This document shows positions 9,582-19,195 of a DNA stretch of 64,000 nt, in pieces (position 1 is the stretch's first letter; each line of letters begins with the position of its first letter). Position numbers and translations under genes: made by a program. Source of the stretch: Bacteroidota bacterium (GTDB taxonomy: Bacteria; Bacteroidota; Ignavibacteria; UBA10030; UBA8401). The notes under the pieces are model-generated. The model was not told the DNA's origin. It made no database searches and worked only from the letters and a program-made list of their open reading frames with translations. Location: assembly GCA_035506275.1 (NCBI GenBank), contig DATJPT010000008.1, forward strand, positions 186,001-250,000. The letters run 5' to 3'.

Positions 9582-9771
9582 CTTCGGAGCCGTCAAATGA
9601 GGCGCCGTCGTGGACGGCTTTTCCTTTTACTAAGCGATAAATGATTGGCGGAACAAAGATAATAAAAAGAAAGAATATTTTGAAGAGGAGATAAAGCGTC
9701 ACAGTGACGGCAAGGCTGACAACGATGATCAGCGCTGAAATAAGGTTCGCCTTTTGTTGAATGGTTGCCAT
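9574..9771 (-). CDS. Small two-helix membrane protein, unknown function
   Basis: 65-residue protein with two hydrophobic segments (about 12-30 and 32-46: [38 protein letters not shown]) and a polar, acidic C-terminus ([12 protein letters not shown]). I do not recognise the family. It lies between comEC and the mutase and overlaps the mutase start by eight bases, which supports it being a translated gene of the same unit. Start ATG at 9771, preceded by CAGGGC. Confidence 0.6.
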   Translation of the reverse strand: MATIQQKANLISALIIVVSLAVTVTLYLLFKIFFLFIIFVPPIIYRLVKGKAVHDGASFDGSEDA

Positions 9772-9801
9772 GCCCTGAGTCAGATGTTCCTTTGAATATA
9801 G

Positions 9802-12249
9802 TCATTCCTTCCGCCAATTGACACGCCAAAGAGAGTCGCCGTCGGATTCAAAGACGATCCCCCCTTCCTCATCAGTACGGTGAACGTTTATTCCGAGATC
9901 CTTAAATCGCTTGATGACCTTTGCAGACGGATGATGAAATTTATTGAACTTGCCGACCGAAACGACAACTTCTTTCGGCGCGACGTTGGCAAGAAAATCC
10001 GCCGAACTGCTCGTCGAAGAACCATGGTGTCCCGCCTTGAGCAGATCGCTGTGAAGAAATCCGCCATACACGGAGTCCAAATGTTCTTCCACCGGAATCT
10101 CGGCATCCCCGGCAAAAAGGAACGACGTCTTCCCGAAAACCAGCTTGAAAACAACGGAAGTATTATTGAGGTGGTCATAACCGTCGGTTGAATCGACGTC
10201 GAGAAAAGAGCATGTCGGATGAAGCGTATACAAGCGAATGTTATGAATGGCGGCTAGCTGTGCTCCGGCCGCAACCACACGCCGAAGCCGCGGAACGAGC
10301 GACTCGTAGTCATAATACAGCGACGATTGGGCGCGCTGGCTTGCGTCGACCACTTCGCTGACCTCGAAATTTCGCAGAAGGTACGGGACACCCCCGAGGT
10401 GATCGCTATGAGGATGCGTGACAACGATCGCATCGATGTGCGATATGCGATGACGACGAAGGAACGGCCCCACGACCTTTTCCCCGGCGTCATACGAGAG
10501 CGTTTTCGGGCCGGCATCGACGACATAGCTCTCCCCCGAAGGAAATTCGATGAGCGCGGCGTCTCCCTGACCGACATCAAGAAAATCGATGCGTAAATTA
10601 TTGTGAGCCCTATGCTCAGCATCAAAGAATGAAGCACACAGAAGAATATTCAGCGCGGCAAGAAAAACCAGGAATGTTCGTTTCAGGAAAATCCTATTGT
10701 TGAGATTGAAGAGCGCGCCCACGACAAGAGAATAGAAGAAGCCTTCCGTAAACCCGAACGAGGCGGATGGGATCGACGCATACGGAACCGAATTCGCGAG
10801 CATGACAAATTTTAAGGCAACCCATGACAGCACATTATTGACTTCGTTAAAGCACGTGGAGATCCATATCGAAAAAACTCCTGCCAATACAGAGACGAAA
10901 CCGACGATAACGATCACCTCGACGACCGGCACCACGACAAGGTTTGCCGCAAGCGAGATAAGCGACACTTTTCCGAAAAAATACGCGGTGAAAGGAATAG
11001 CGCCGAGCTGGGCAGCCAGCGACACTGCCAGCAGTTTGAAAAGATAGCCGGTCACTTTCCCTCGCCGATACCTCTCAGGGATTTTTTCTATCATCGCGGT
11101 CAGCTTCGGATACAAATACGCGATCGCAAAGACAGCCGAATACGAGAGCTGAAACCCAGCGTCGAAAAGCTGCATCGGATCGCAGGCCAGGATGATGACG
11201 GCGGAAATTCCAAGGGAATTATAGACATTAACCCGTTCCTGAAATATTTTTGCAAACAGCGCGGTTGTCGCCATCAACGAAGCGCGGACCACCGGAGGCG
11301 CCGCACCGGTAAGTTCCATGTAAAAAAAGATTCCGACAATCGAAGCGATCGTTTTTTCCCGCTCCGGCAGCCGGAGCAGTCCGAACAGAGTGTACAAGAT
11401 CACCGCCACGAGAGCAACGCGCATTCCCGCGACAATGAGCACGTGAATGGTGCCGGTATTGATAAACGCTTCCTTGATCTCCGTTGAGAGATCCGTCCTG
11501 TCGCCGAGCAGCAGGCCTAGCATAAAGCTGGCCTCGTTTCCCTTCATCGCCTCATCAATCACATGAGCGACAAAGTGTTTTGAAGGGAAAATTATTCGGT
11601 CGAAAAAGAAATTCGGGACACCCGGGGAAATTGTCTGCACTTCTGAGTATCCGAACACGCGGACCGTGGCGGCGATGTCGTTCAGTTCAAGGTATTCGCG
11701 GTAGCTGAACTCCCCCGGGTTCCGAGAACCGATCGGCGTACTGAGGAATCCCACAAACGAGATCATCGAGCCATAGTGAAACTCTCTGGGCCGCTCGTTC
11801 AGTCTTTTATCTTTGATGATTGTTAGAATCGCATCCCCTTCCGTCGATATCGAGTCTTTTCCGTGCTTGAGGGACAGCACATGAACTAAAACAATTGTCC
11901 TCTCATCTTTCACTCTCGGTTCGTCCGCGATTTCACAAACGATCGCAAGAGGCTCGGGGGAATCGAGGAAATGTTTTATGTGCAACGGCGGGGTGAGTTG
12001 AATGATGGCAGAGCAATACGCCGCGGAAGAAAAAAGAAGGAGCAAAGGGAATGAAGCGGAATGGAAAGCCTCTCGTCCAAGCCGTCGGCGCGTTCGATAC
12101 AAGGCTAACGCCGAACAGAAGAAACAAAAAGCGGCGGCGATCCCCCAGAGGTACCACCGAATGTCAGCACAGCGAGCAGCATACGTTCCGCAGCATATCA
12201 CCAGGGCTGCGGCAACTGCCGGCTTGTCCTTCCACATGCTCCCCCCCAT
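9802..12249 (-). CDS. comEC: ComEC/Rec2 DNA-internalisation channel
   Basis: Inner-membrane channel for uptake of transforming single-stranded DNA. 815 residues with the full three-part plan: an N-terminal soluble/OB-like region after the first helices (about 60-210), the Competence domain with many helices (about 230-520: GLLLGDRTDLSTEIKEAFINTGTIHVLIVAGMRVALV), and a C-terminal metallo-beta-lactamase domain starting at RIDFLDVGQGDAALIEFPSGESYVVDAGP with HxHxDH as THPHSDHLGG. The metal-binding residues are intact, so the nuclease-like domain may be active. No other competence gene is adjacent. ATG at 12249; a second ATG four codons in is possible. Confidence 0.93.
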   Translation of the reverse strand: MGGSMWKDKPAVAAALVICCGTYAARCADIRWYLWGIAAAFCFFCSALALYRTRRRLGREAFHSASFPLLLLFSSAAYCSAIIQLTPPLHIKHFLDSPEPLAIVCEIADEPRVKDERTIVLVHVLSLKHGKDSISTEGDAILTIIKDKRLNERPREFHYGSMISFVGFLSTPIGSRNPGEFSYREYLELNDIAATVRVFGYSEVQTISPGVPNFFFDRIIFPSKHFVAHVIDEAMKGNEASFMLGLLLGDRTDLSTEIKEAFINTGTIHVLIVAGMRVALVAVILYTLFGLLRLPEREKTIASIVGIFFYMELTGAAPPVVRASLMATTALFAKIFQERVNVYNSLGISAVIILACDPMQLFDAGFQLSYSAVFAIAYLYPKLTAMIEKIPERYRRGKVTGYLFKLLAVSLAAQLGAIPFTAYFFGKVSLISLAANLVVVPVVEVIVIVGFVSVLAGVFSIWISTCFNEVNNVLSWVALKFVMLANSVPYASIPSASFGFTEGFFYSLVVGALFNLNNRIFLKRTFLVFLAALNILLCASFFDAEHRAHNNLRIDFLDVGQGDAALIEFPSGESYVVDAGPKTLSYDAGEKVVGPFLRRHRISHIDAIVVTHPHSDHLGGVPYLLRNFEVSEVVDASQRAQSSLYYDYESLVPRLRRVVAAGAQLAAIHNIRLYTLHPTCSFLDVDSTDGYDHLNNTSVVFKLVFGKTSFLFAGDAEIPVEEHLDSVYGGFLHSDLLKAGHHGSSTSSSADFLANVAPKEVVVSVGKFNKFHHPSAKVIKRFKDLGINVHRTDEEGGIVFESDGDSLWRVNWRKE

Positions 12250-12265
12250 TTTTATTCACACGGTA

Positions 12266-13171
12266 CTACCGCAAAACAAAAGATTCGACGGCCGGAGTGA
12301 CATCGGTAAGCTTCGAGATCCTTTCGGAAAAAAACCTTCGCTGACTCCCAACCAGAATCAGCGGCACCGGATTACGCGTATGCGATTTTGTCGAGAGATC
12401 TTCGATGTTCCCATGGTCGCTGATGAACAAGAGGATATCGTGTTCATCGTCGAAGGAATGCAGAATCCCTCCGAGGAATCCGTCAATACGTTCCAGCACG
12501 TCGACGGCGGTTTTCATCGATCGGGAATGCCCGGCCTTATCCGAAAAAAAATATTCAAACACCGTGAAATCATAAGAGCGGCCGATCTCGTAAAATCTCT
12601 TTCCGGCCTCGAAGGGAGACAGGACGGGAAGATGGTAGCCGAAGGTATTCAAGCCTTCGTTCGTGCAATCGGCGGAGAGAGCGCTCCCCGCAGCGATATC
12701 GTCAACCGTATTGAGTTTCCGCCCGGAAGAGAGATAGGACAGAGCGACGACAGGCGTCTTGCCGCGGGGAGAGTTGATGTAATCGAAATACCGCTTCGGA
12801 AAGCCGTTGGCAAAGAAGGCGTTCTTTTGGCGGCGCTGCAGCCGGACAAAAATGTTCTTTTCCTTAATAACCGGAACAAGGGTCGAATACGGATGAGGCC
12901 CGAAATGTTTCCCGATCTTTTTAGGGGCGTTTACGCCCGTAAAAATCGCGGTCTGCCCCGTTCCGCTTTGCGGAAGCCCCGGGACTCCAAGCGTGCTGTT
13001 GACCGGAGTTATCGACGCAGCTGACGAGAATATTTTCCGGTTATGGAGGGAAGGAAGAGAGCCGTCAAACAATGTTCTTAACGTTGGCAGTTTCGCAACG
13101 AAAAAAGGATTGACCGAAGGGTCCTCTTTTCCGTATCCAACCCCATCCCAAAAAATCATGAGAACGGCCAT
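12266..13171 (-). CDS. iPGM/alkaline-phosphatase-superfamily metalloenzyme
   Basis: 301-residue protein of the binuclear-metal phosphatase/mutase superfamily. It keeps the metal ligands of cofactor-independent phosphoglycerate mutase: Asp in FWDGVGYG, the nucleophile region PQSGTGQTAIFTG, Asp and His in FSDKAGHSRS, Asp-His in SDHGNIED and His in SHTRNPVPLILVG. It lacks the large inserted phosphotransferase domain of true iPGM (about 510 residues), so it is more likely a phosphatase or phospho-sugar enzyme than a glycolytic mutase. The substrate is unknown. It lies between dtd and comEC with short gaps. Confidence 0.8.
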   Translation of the reverse strand: MAVLMIFWDGVGYGKEDPSVNPFFVAKLPTLRTLFDGSLPSLHNRKIFSSAASITPVNSTLGVPGLPQSGTGQTAIFTGVNAPKKIGKHFGPHPYSTLVPVIKEKNIFVRLQRRQKNAFFANGFPKRYFDYINSPRGKTPVVALSYLSSGRKLNTVDDIAAGSALSADCTNEGLNTFGYHLPVLSPFEAGKRFYEIGRSYDFTVFEYFFSDKAGHSRSMKTAVDVLERIDGFLGGILHSFDDEHDILLFISDHGNIEDLSTKSHTRNPVPLILVGSQRRFFSERISKLTDVTPAVESFVLR

Positions 13172-13174
13172 CGG

Positions 13175-13624
13175 CTATCCTTTGCTCTCGACCATGACGG
13201 TCACCGGGCCGCTGTTCGTCAATTCCACATCCATCATCGCTTTGAACACGCCGGTGGCCACTTTTTCAACTCCCAACCGGGCGCGCAGTTCTTCGACAAA
13301 AATATCATAAAGCGGTTCAGCCGCCTTTGGCGGTGCCGCTTCGATAAAACTTGGCCGGTTTCCCTTCCGCGTGTCGCCGTAGAGCGTAAACTGCGAAACC
13401 GCAAGCGCCGATCCCCCGACCTCGCGCACCGATAAATTCATTTTCTGCTGATCGTCCTCAAAGATCCTCAACGAACAGCATTTCGCCGCGAGAGAGCGTG
13501 CGTCCTCCTCCGTGTCGCTAGTTTTGATTCCGACAAGAATCAGCAGACCATTGCCGATCGAGCTGTACGTCGTTCCATTGATGGCCACGCTGGCTTTTGA
13601 TACTCGTTGGATCAGCGCTTTCAT
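13175..13624 (-). CDS. dtd: D-aminoacyl-tRNA deacylase
   Basis: Removes D-amino acids (and glycine mischarged on tRNA-Ala) from tRNA. 149 residues, starting [13 protein letters not shown] as almost all DTDs do. Both active-site signatures are present: [17 protein letters not shown] and the cross-subunit Gly-cisPro motif in [13 protein letters not shown]. The ATG overlaps the prmC stop (ATGA), so the two are translationally coupled. Confidence 0.96.
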   Translation of the reverse strand: MKALIQRVSKASVAINGTTYSSIGNGLLILVGIKTSDTEEDARSLAAKCCSLRIFEDDQQKMNLSVREVGGSALAVSQFTLYGDTRKGNRPSFIEAAPPKAAEPLYDIFVEELRARLGVEKVATGVFKAMMDVELTNSGPVTVMVESKG

Positions 13625-14526
13625 GGACTTCTCAAAAATTCTGCTGCGATGAGGCCTCGGGGATTTCCGTCGTAATCGTCGAACGGCTCGATTTCTCTGT
13701 AGCCTTCATCGGCGAATATAGTTTTCGCGGACTCTGATTGATCGAACGCATGTTCGACGATTATTCCCCCTCCCGGCTCGAGCATCTGTTTTCCGCTATG
13801 CGCAATGCGACGGTAAAAACTCAAGCCGTCCCCGTCATCCGTAAGGGCAAGCGGCGGCTCGAAATCTCTGATCTCCGGCTGAAGCTCCGCAAATTGACCC
13901 TGTGAGACGTATGGCGGATTGGACACTATGAGATGAAATCGAAACGAAAAATCAGCCTCGGCGATCTTGAAAAGATCCTTTACCGCAAAAATGGTCTTTT
14001 TCCCAACGCCGTTCTCCTCCGCGTTACGCACGGCAACTTGGACGGCATCCGGACTCGCGTCAATCGCGGTCACAGAGATACTTTCGATCATCGCGGCAAG
14101 CGACACAGCGATGCATCCGCTGCCGGTTCCAATTTCGAGTACCCTTGCCGCTTGACCCGGAAAACGCTCTTTGACGAAGCGGACGGCCTGCTCAACGACG
14201 ACCTCAGTCTCCGGCCGGGGGATCAGAACACGCCGGTCGACGGCGAATTTGCGCCCCATGAATTCTGTTGAGCCGACGATGTATTGCAGCGGTTCGTGCT
14301 GCAGGCGCCGCTGCAACAGACCTTTGAAGGACGCCAATTCCCCCTCCGTCAGAGGTTTATCGAAATTTGTGTACAGCTGAATTCGTTGAAGGTTGAGAAC
14401 GTGACCGAGAAGCAGTTCGATCGTCAGGCGTGACTCATCAAACCCCTTTTCCGCAAGATACGAGGTCCCCCATTGAAGCATGTCAAGGATTGTCCAGATT
14501 TTTTTTTGAAACGGAACAACTGCCAA
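13621..14526 (-). CDS. prmC: Peptide chain release factor N5-glutamine methyltransferase
   Basis: Methylates the Gln of the GGQ motif in RF1/RF2. The N-terminal helical domain ([28 protein letters not shown]) is followed by the Rossmann methyltransferase with SAM motif [15 protein letters not shown] and the catalytic NPPY (IVSNPPYVS). The GREFMGRKF-like [23 protein letters not shown] block is also characteristic. 301 residues from a TTG at 14526; an ATG at 14481 would give 286 residues and no strong ribosome binding site separates them. It overlaps dtd by four bases. Confidence 0.94.
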   Translation of the reverse strand: MAVVPFQKKIWTILDMLQWGTSYLAEKGFDESRLTIELLLGHVLNLQRIQLYTNFDKPLTEGELASFKGLLQRRLQHEPLQYIVGSTEFMGRKFAVDRRVLIPRPETEVVVEQAVRFVKERFPGQAARVLEIGTGSGCIAVSLAAMIESISVTAIDASPDAVQVAVRNAEENGVGKKTIFAVKDLFKIAEADFSFRFHLIVSNPPYVSQGQFAELQPEIRDFEPPLALTDDGDGLSFYRRIAHSGKQMLEPGGGIIVEHAFDQSESAKTIFADEGYREIEPFDDYDGNPRGLIAAEFLRSP

Positions 14527-14531
14527 AAAAG

Positions 14532-15089
14532 CTACTTCTTTCTACTTTTGGATGAGGATTTTCCCTTCGAAGTTTTTTTGATGGACTTCTGCCGGGGGGG
14601 GATGGATTTCTTTTTTGTTCCGTTCGTTCCGGAGCGGGGAACGCGAAGAATCTCAGACAATTCTCGCTCGGCGGCCGCCGATCCGCTGTCATAGAGCGAT
14701 GAATCTGACAGCTCCTCGTCCAATTCCTCGATCGACACTGCCGCGTCCAACGCGTCGACGCTTCCCGGGTCGTCGTCCTCGGCGGGCAAGCGGATGCGCC
14801 GCAGTTTCACTTTCTGGTCCCCGGAAAAACCCAGCTTTTCCATTTCGTCGTGCTCAAGGAGATCTTCCAGCGAGGGGACGGGACGGGCGGGAGATCCTTC
14901 ATCATTCGCGAACTCAAAACGTTTATCACCTTCCAAAAGACATTCGAAATCGGCCATGAGGGAGGGAACGGCAAATTTATTTGCTTTTCCTTCCTTTACC
15001 ATTGCATTCCACACTTGCCTTACTGAGACAACCACTTCCCTTCGGCTTCCAAGGTACCGTTCAGTCTGTTTGAGGAGGCGTTCGTACAT
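14532..15089 (-). CDS. Unknown protein with acidic middle and Lys/Ser-rich basic tail
   Basis: 185 residues, family not recognised. The N-terminal 60 residues (YERLLKQTERYLGSRREVVVSVRQVWNAMVKEGKANKFAVPSLMADFECLLEGDKRFEF) look helical, like a small winged-helix/HARE-type domain. They are followed by a strongly acidic stretch (AEDDDPGSVDALDAAVSIEELDEEL) and a basic tail rich in Lys, Ser and Thr (residues 155-185). The mix recalls RNA-polymerase delta or histone-like tails, but that is only a resemblance. ATG at 15089 is preferred to a TTG two codons upstream because AAGGA lies six bases before it. It is immediately upstream of prmC (5-base gap). Confidence 0.7.
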   Translation of the reverse strand: MYERLLKQTERYLGSRREVVVSVRQVWNAMVKEGKANKFAVPSLMADFECLLEGDKRFEFANDEGSPARPVPSLEDLLEHDEMEKLGFSGDQKVKLRRIRLPAEDDDPGSVDALDAAVSIEELDEELSDSSLYDSGSAAAERELSEILRVPRSGTNGTKKKSIPPRQKSIKKTSKGKSSSKSRKK

Positions 15090-15214
15090 CGGCAATCCTT
15101 TTTCCCTTCAGCTAAAAAAAATTATGCAGAGTATCTTTTCGCAAATTTAGAAGAAGTTTTCTGAAAATCAAGCAAGGATACGTCGTCGTTTGGCGATTTC
15201 GGACCGGAGTTGCG

Positions 15215-17005
15215 TTACTTCCCCTCCTGCGGTTCTTTTTCATATGCGACCTTGCCGCCGACTATTACGGCTGTGACGTCGGTCGAAAGTATTTCGCGGG
15301 GGGGAATTGTCATGATATCCTTCGAAAGAATGGTAAGGTCCGCAAGCTTGCCTTTCTCAATGGAGCCTTTTTCGTGTTCGGCAAACTCAGCGTAGGCTCC
15401 CCAGATCGTGAATGCGCGCAGCGCCTCCTCACGGGTCATCTTTTGATTGGCGTACCATCCGTTCACAAAGGCCGACGAGTCTCTGATGCCGTCCGAAGAA
15501 AGCTGGAATGACCGGGCAACATCTTCAGCGTTGCGGGGAATCCCGTTCCGATCTTGTCTCGTGATCGCCGCATAAAATCCGAGCAATGGATTAGGGCTCT
15601 CGACCGGAAAGTCTGATCCTCCCGGTATGATGTTGCCGTCATCGAGCAGTGAGCGCCATGCGTACGCACCGCGAATCCGCGACGGGCCAAGCCGGGCCTC
15701 TGCCCATCGCATATCGGAAGTGCAGTGCGTCGGCTGCATGCTGGGAATGATGCCGAGTTTCTTGAAGCGAAGAATATCGGGGGGGTCGAGCACCTGAGCA
15801 TGTTCGATGCGAAGGCGGGCGTCTTTCGAACGCGACGGATTTTGCTGCATTGCCTGTTCGTATGCGTTCAGCACGATGTTATTTCCGCGGTCGCCGATCG
15901 CATGAGTGCAGACTTGAAAACCGTGCGCAATGGCTTCGGACGTGACCATCCGAAGCGTTTCGAACGAGTTCACTGTCAGTCCGCGATTGCCCGGGTCGTC
16001 GCTGTAAGGATCGATCAACGCCGCACCTCGCGAACCGAGAGCGCCGTCGATATACATCTTAATGGTGCGAACGGTCAGAAAATGCCGGTGTGCATCGATG
16101 AAAGGCCCGGTGACCAAAAACTGCTGCCAAAGGTCGCCGTCACCGCCTATTGCCGCATACACGCGAATCGGCAGGCTGTCGCTTTCAAGCAATTCTCTGT
16201 AGACGGAATAATCTTCCGTGTCGATCCCCATATCGTGAACGCTCGTCAATCCGAATTGAAGGCACTCCCGCAAGGCCAACAAAATGGAATGCTGAATTTC
16301 CTCTCTCGAATACGGAGGAACACTCTTCATCACCGTCCCGACGGCGTTGTCAATAAAGACCCCGGTCGGTTTCCCCGAAGGATCGCGGACGATACGACCT
16401 CCTTCGACATCCGACAACCGGGGGTTTTCTTGACTCCCCGATTCCACGATCTCGAGAGCTTTAGAATTGAGCCAAACGGCATGGCCGTCGACGCGGAACA
16501 GGACCACCGGATTGTTCGGCGAGCTCCTGTCAAGCATCGACGCAGCCGGAAACGGTCTATCCCCCTTTTTACTCTGCCAGTTGTTTTGATCCCATCCGCG
16601 GCCCCGGATCCATTGTCCCGGCTTCACCGAAGACGCCTTTTTCGAAACCATCTCGGCGATCTGCTGGACGGATGTCGTCCCGACCAAGTTGAGTTCGACA
16701 AGGCTTGCTCCCAGCCCGTTCACATGGCCGTGCGAATCGATGAGCCCGGGAACGATCGTTTTCCCCTGCGCATCATATACATGTTCGGACACGTACCGTT
16801 TCTTGATCTCATCAGTGGAGCCGACCGCGACGATCTTATTCCCCCGAATCGCGACCGCCTCGGCGACTGAATTTTGTTCGTCCACCGTATAGACCTTTGC
16901 GTTGATGATCACCATATCTGCCTGCTGCGTTGTGAATGTAATGAACCAGGCGAAAACTGCGATTCCGCCGCCGAGAAGAACAAGGGCCGGGATGATTTTT
17001 TTCAT
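15215..17005 (-). CDS. Exported/membrane-anchored amidohydrolase (YtcJ-like)
   Basis: Amidohydrolase-3 family metal-dependent hydrolase of 596 residues. A hydrophobic N-terminal segment (about residues 5-25, IPALVLLGGGIAVFAWFITF) should anchor or export it. The metal-binding DSHGHVNGLG (HxH) follows the composite-domain start ADMVIINAKVYTVDEQNSVAEAVAIRGNKIVAVG. Further blocks are QVCTHAIGDRGNNIVLNAYE, RIEHAQVLDP, MQPTHCTSDM and GSDFPVESPNPL. The substrate is not predictable for this family. It is divergent from mazG. Confidence 0.88.
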   Translation of the reverse strand: MKKIIPALVLLGGGIAVFAWFITFTTQQADMVIINAKVYTVDEQNSVAEAVAIRGNKIVAVGSTDEIKKRYVSEHVYDAQGKTIVPGLIDSHGHVNGLGASLVELNLVGTTSVQQIAEMVSKKASSVKPGQWIRGRGWDQNNWQSKKGDRPFPAASMLDRSSPNNPVVLFRVDGHAVWLNSKALEIVESGSQENPRLSDVEGGRIVRDPSGKPTGVFIDNAVGTVMKSVPPYSREEIQHSILLALRECLQFGLTSVHDMGIDTEDYSVYRELLESDSLPIRVYAAIGGDGDLWQQFLVTGPFIDAHRHFLTVRTIKMYIDGALGSRGAALIDPYSDDPGNRGLTVNSFETLRMVTSEAIAHGFQVCTHAIGDRGNNIVLNAYEQAMQQNPSRSKDARLRIEHAQVLDPPDILRFKKLGIIPSMQPTHCTSDMRWAEARLGPSRIRGAYAWRSLLDDGNIIPGGSDFPVESPNPLLGFYAAITRQDRNGIPRNAEDVARSFQLSSDGIRDSSAFVNGWYANQKMTREEALRAFTIWGAYAEFAEHEKGSIEKGKLADLTILSKDIMTIPPREILSTDVTAVIVGGKVAYEKEPQEGK

Positions 17006-17331
17006 GAGAGTCTTCTATGAGTTGTGAACGGACCGCTGACGGGGGGAAATATAAAGAAGGCAGCGAAGAAAAGCTACTGCGCTTCAGACGGACAGTTTCA
17101 GAATTTCCCCTCCCGCTCCCAGACTCAGTTTCGGAGCGGTTTCGGCAGTTCGTCTTTCGGCTGAAGCAATTCGCTTCGTTCCCAATCGGAGCCTGGGGCC
17201 AGGAGGACCATTGCCCAAACGCTTCAACTGTGCAACTGTGACAGCATCCACTGGGCAGGCAGCCCTCCGGGACGGGTATTTGCATCGCTGCCTCTTTTTT
17301 TCTATGTTGAACCGACGACGAAAGGAAAAAG
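17006..17331. other. Intergenic region between divergent amidohydrolase and mazG genes
   Basis: 326 bases with no convincing gene. Its right end holds a possible mazG promoter: TTTG at 17279-17282 and TATGTTG at 17303-17309, 20 bases apart, loosely like the Bacteroidota -33/-7 pattern. AAAGGA (17321-17326) then gives a good ribosome binding site before ATG 17332. The left part shows nothing clear. Confidence 0.35.
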
Positions 17332-18096
17332 ATGGATGCAGAAAAAGAGTTTCGGCGGCTGATCGACATCGTGCAGCGTCTAAGAAAAGAGTGCCCGTGG
17401 GACCGGGTGCAGACTCATGAATCGCTGCGTCAGGGGTTCATCGAAGAAACGTATGAGGCCGTGGAGGCGATCGATTCGAAAGACTGGAACGAATTGCGAA
17501 ACGAACTCGGCGACGTTCTCCTGCATGTTGCCCTTCAAAGCGCGATCGCCGAGGAGCATAACGAGTTCACGGTTGATGAAGTGATCCGCCGTATCAATGA
17601 AAAGCTGATCAGACGTCATCCTCACATATTCGGAAACGAGCCCGCCGTTGACCTCGCCGCGCAAAAACGGAATTGGGAGAAGATAAAGTTGTCCGAAGGG
17701 AGACATTCCGTGGTGGAAGGGGTCCCCAAAGAAATGCCGGCCCTCCTTCGGGCTCTTCGCCTGCAGGAAAAAGCGTCGAAAGTCGGGTTTGATTGGAACA
17801 ACAGCGAAGAAGTGTGGAAGAAGGTGACCGAGGAACTGCGGGAATTGCATGAGGCGGTCGAACAAAATGCGCAGGAAGAGATCTCGGACGAGTTCGGCGA
17901 TCTTCTTTTCTCTCTCGTCAATTACTCCCGGTTCCTCCGCCTTGACCCGGAGCAGGCGCTGAAGGCAACCTCCAACAAGTTCATCCGACGGTTCAACTAC
18001 ATCGAGGATCGTCTTCGCGAGAAGCAGAAGGACATTTACAGCACAACGCTTGCGGAGATGGATGCTTTGTGGAACGAAGCGAAGAACCTCCCGTAA
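17332..18096 (+). CDS. mazG: Nucleoside triphosphate pyrophosphohydrolase MazG
   Basis: All-alpha NTP pyrophosphatase that hydrolyses (d)NTPs to NMP and PPi, clearing aberrant nucleotides and lowering ppGpp in E. coli. 254 residues with two tandem MazG domains. The first has the metal site in FIEETYEAVEAIDSKDWNELRNELGDVLLHVALQS; the second has EELRELHEAVEQNAQEEISDEFGDLLFSLVNYSR. The start RLIDIVQRLRKECPWDRVQTHESLR is characteristic. It converges on phoH with no base between the two stop codons. Confidence 0.95.
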   Translation: MDAEKEFRRLIDIVQRLRKECPWDRVQTHESLRQGFIEETYEAVEAIDSKDWNELRNELGDVLLHVALQSAIAEEHNEFTVDEVIRRINEKLIRRHPHIFGNEPAVDLAAQKRNWEKIKLSEGRHSVVEGVPKEMPALLRALRLQEKASKVGFDWNNSEEVWKKVTEELRELHEAVEQNAQEEISDEFGDLLFSLVNYSRFLRLDPEQALKATSNKFIRRFNYIEDRLREKQKDIYSTTLAEMDALWNEAKNLP

Positions 18097-19068
18097 CTAT
18101 TTCGCCCCCTCGTCCATTCTTCCGTTGAATTTTCCGTAGGCATCGATAATGTCCTTGACCAGGCGGTGACGCACGACGTCGTTCCGGTCAAAATACGCGA
18201 AGTCGATGCCGTCAATATTCTTCAACACTTCCTGGATCTGCACTAAACCCGACGTCGTCTTCACCGGGAGGTCGATTTGAGTGACGTCTCCCGTGATGAT
18301 CGCTTTCGACCGCTCACCAAGCCGGGTGAGGAACATTTTCATCTGCATCGCGGTGGCGTTCTGCGCCTCGTCGAGAATGAGGAATGCGTTGTTCAGCGTC
18401 CTCCCGCGCATGTACGCCAGAGGAACGATCTCGATCACCCGGCGTTCCATGTACGTTTTCAGTTTCTCCGACGGCAACATATCATCGAGCGCGTCGTACA
18501 GGGGTCGGAGATACGGGTCCACTTTTTCTTTCAAGTCTCCGGGCAAGAATCCCAGGCTCTCTCCCGCTTCGACCGCCGGCCTTGCCAGCACAATTTTGCT
18601 CACCTCGCGGTTCTTCAGGTTTGCAACGGCCATTGCGACGGCGAGGTATGTTTTTCCCGTTCCGGCAGGACCGATCGCAAAGACGATGTCGTTCATCTGG
18701 ACGCGGCGGATGTACTCCCGCTGGCCTGCCGTCTTCGCCTTGATGATCGCGTTTTTGGTGAAAAGGATGATGGAATCCATTTCATCATTCGGCACCTGAG
18801 CGCGCAGCTGCGTTTGCGACGGCGAGTCGACGGCGATAAGGTCGAGCACAGTGTCGACGTCGTTCGCCGTCAGCGCCCCGTTCTTCGTCAGAAGAAACGT
18901 CAATTCTTTGAAGACACGCTCGATCTGTTGAACTTCGGATGATTCGCCGCGCAGCGTGATATTTTCCCCGCGGACGATGATGTCCGCATCGAATCGGTCC
19001 TCGATGAGCTGGAGATGGCTGTCGTTGATGCCGAGGAGAGAAAATGCATCAACGCCTTCAATCTTCAT
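18097..19068 (-). CDS. phoH: PhoH-family ATPase
   Basis: PhoH/YbeZ-type P-loop protein of 323 residues, probably acting in RNA metabolism and ribosome maturation (in E. coli ybeZ sits beside ybeY). An N-terminal KH-like segment (residues 1-70) is followed by Walker A GPAGTGKT (133-140), LARPAVEAGESLGFLPGDLKEKVDPYLRPLYDAL, Walker B FLILDEAQNAT and the sensor ITGDVTQIDLP. No ybeY homologue is adjacent here. Confidence 0.94.
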   Translation of the reverse strand: MKIEGVDAFSLLGINDSHLQLIEDRFDADIIVRGENITLRGESSEVQQIERVFKELTFLLTKNGALTANDVDTVLDLIAVDSPSQTQLRAQVPNDEMDSIILFTKNAIIKAKTAGQREYIRRVQMNDIVFAIGPAGTGKTYLAVAMAVANLKNREVSKIVLARPAVEAGESLGFLPGDLKEKVDPYLRPLYDALDDMLPSEKLKTYMERRVIEIVPLAYMRGRTLNNAFLILDEAQNATAMQMKMFLTRLGERSKAIITGDVTQIDLPVKTTSGLVQIQEVLKNIDGIDFAYFDRNDVVRHRLVKDIIDAYGKFNGRMDEGAK

Positions 19069-19107
19069 TTTTTTTTCTACCGTAACGCGTCCTCCTTGTC
19101 ACGATCC

Positions 19108-19152
19108 AAAAAATAAAAAGTCCTTCGCCCCGGTCTCAGCCGGGGGAAGGAC
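19108..19152 (-). terminator. Strong rho-independent terminator after LysM protein gene
   Basis: On the minus strand, GTCCTTC-CCCCGG pairs with CCGGGG-GAAGGAC across a short CTGAGA loop (19120-19152), followed by a T-rich run of about 12 bases (complement of 19108-19119). It ends the lipoprotein/LysM unit before phoH. Confidence 0.9.
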
Positions 19153-19195
19153 GTTCATCGTTGATGACAACTCAACAAGCGTTCTGCCGTACTCC

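Noticed and set aside
12002-13024. Plus-strand open frame of 340 codons opposite comEC start and the metalloenzyme
   Set aside because: Crosses two genes with clear homology on the minus strand and shows only low-complexity basic sequence.
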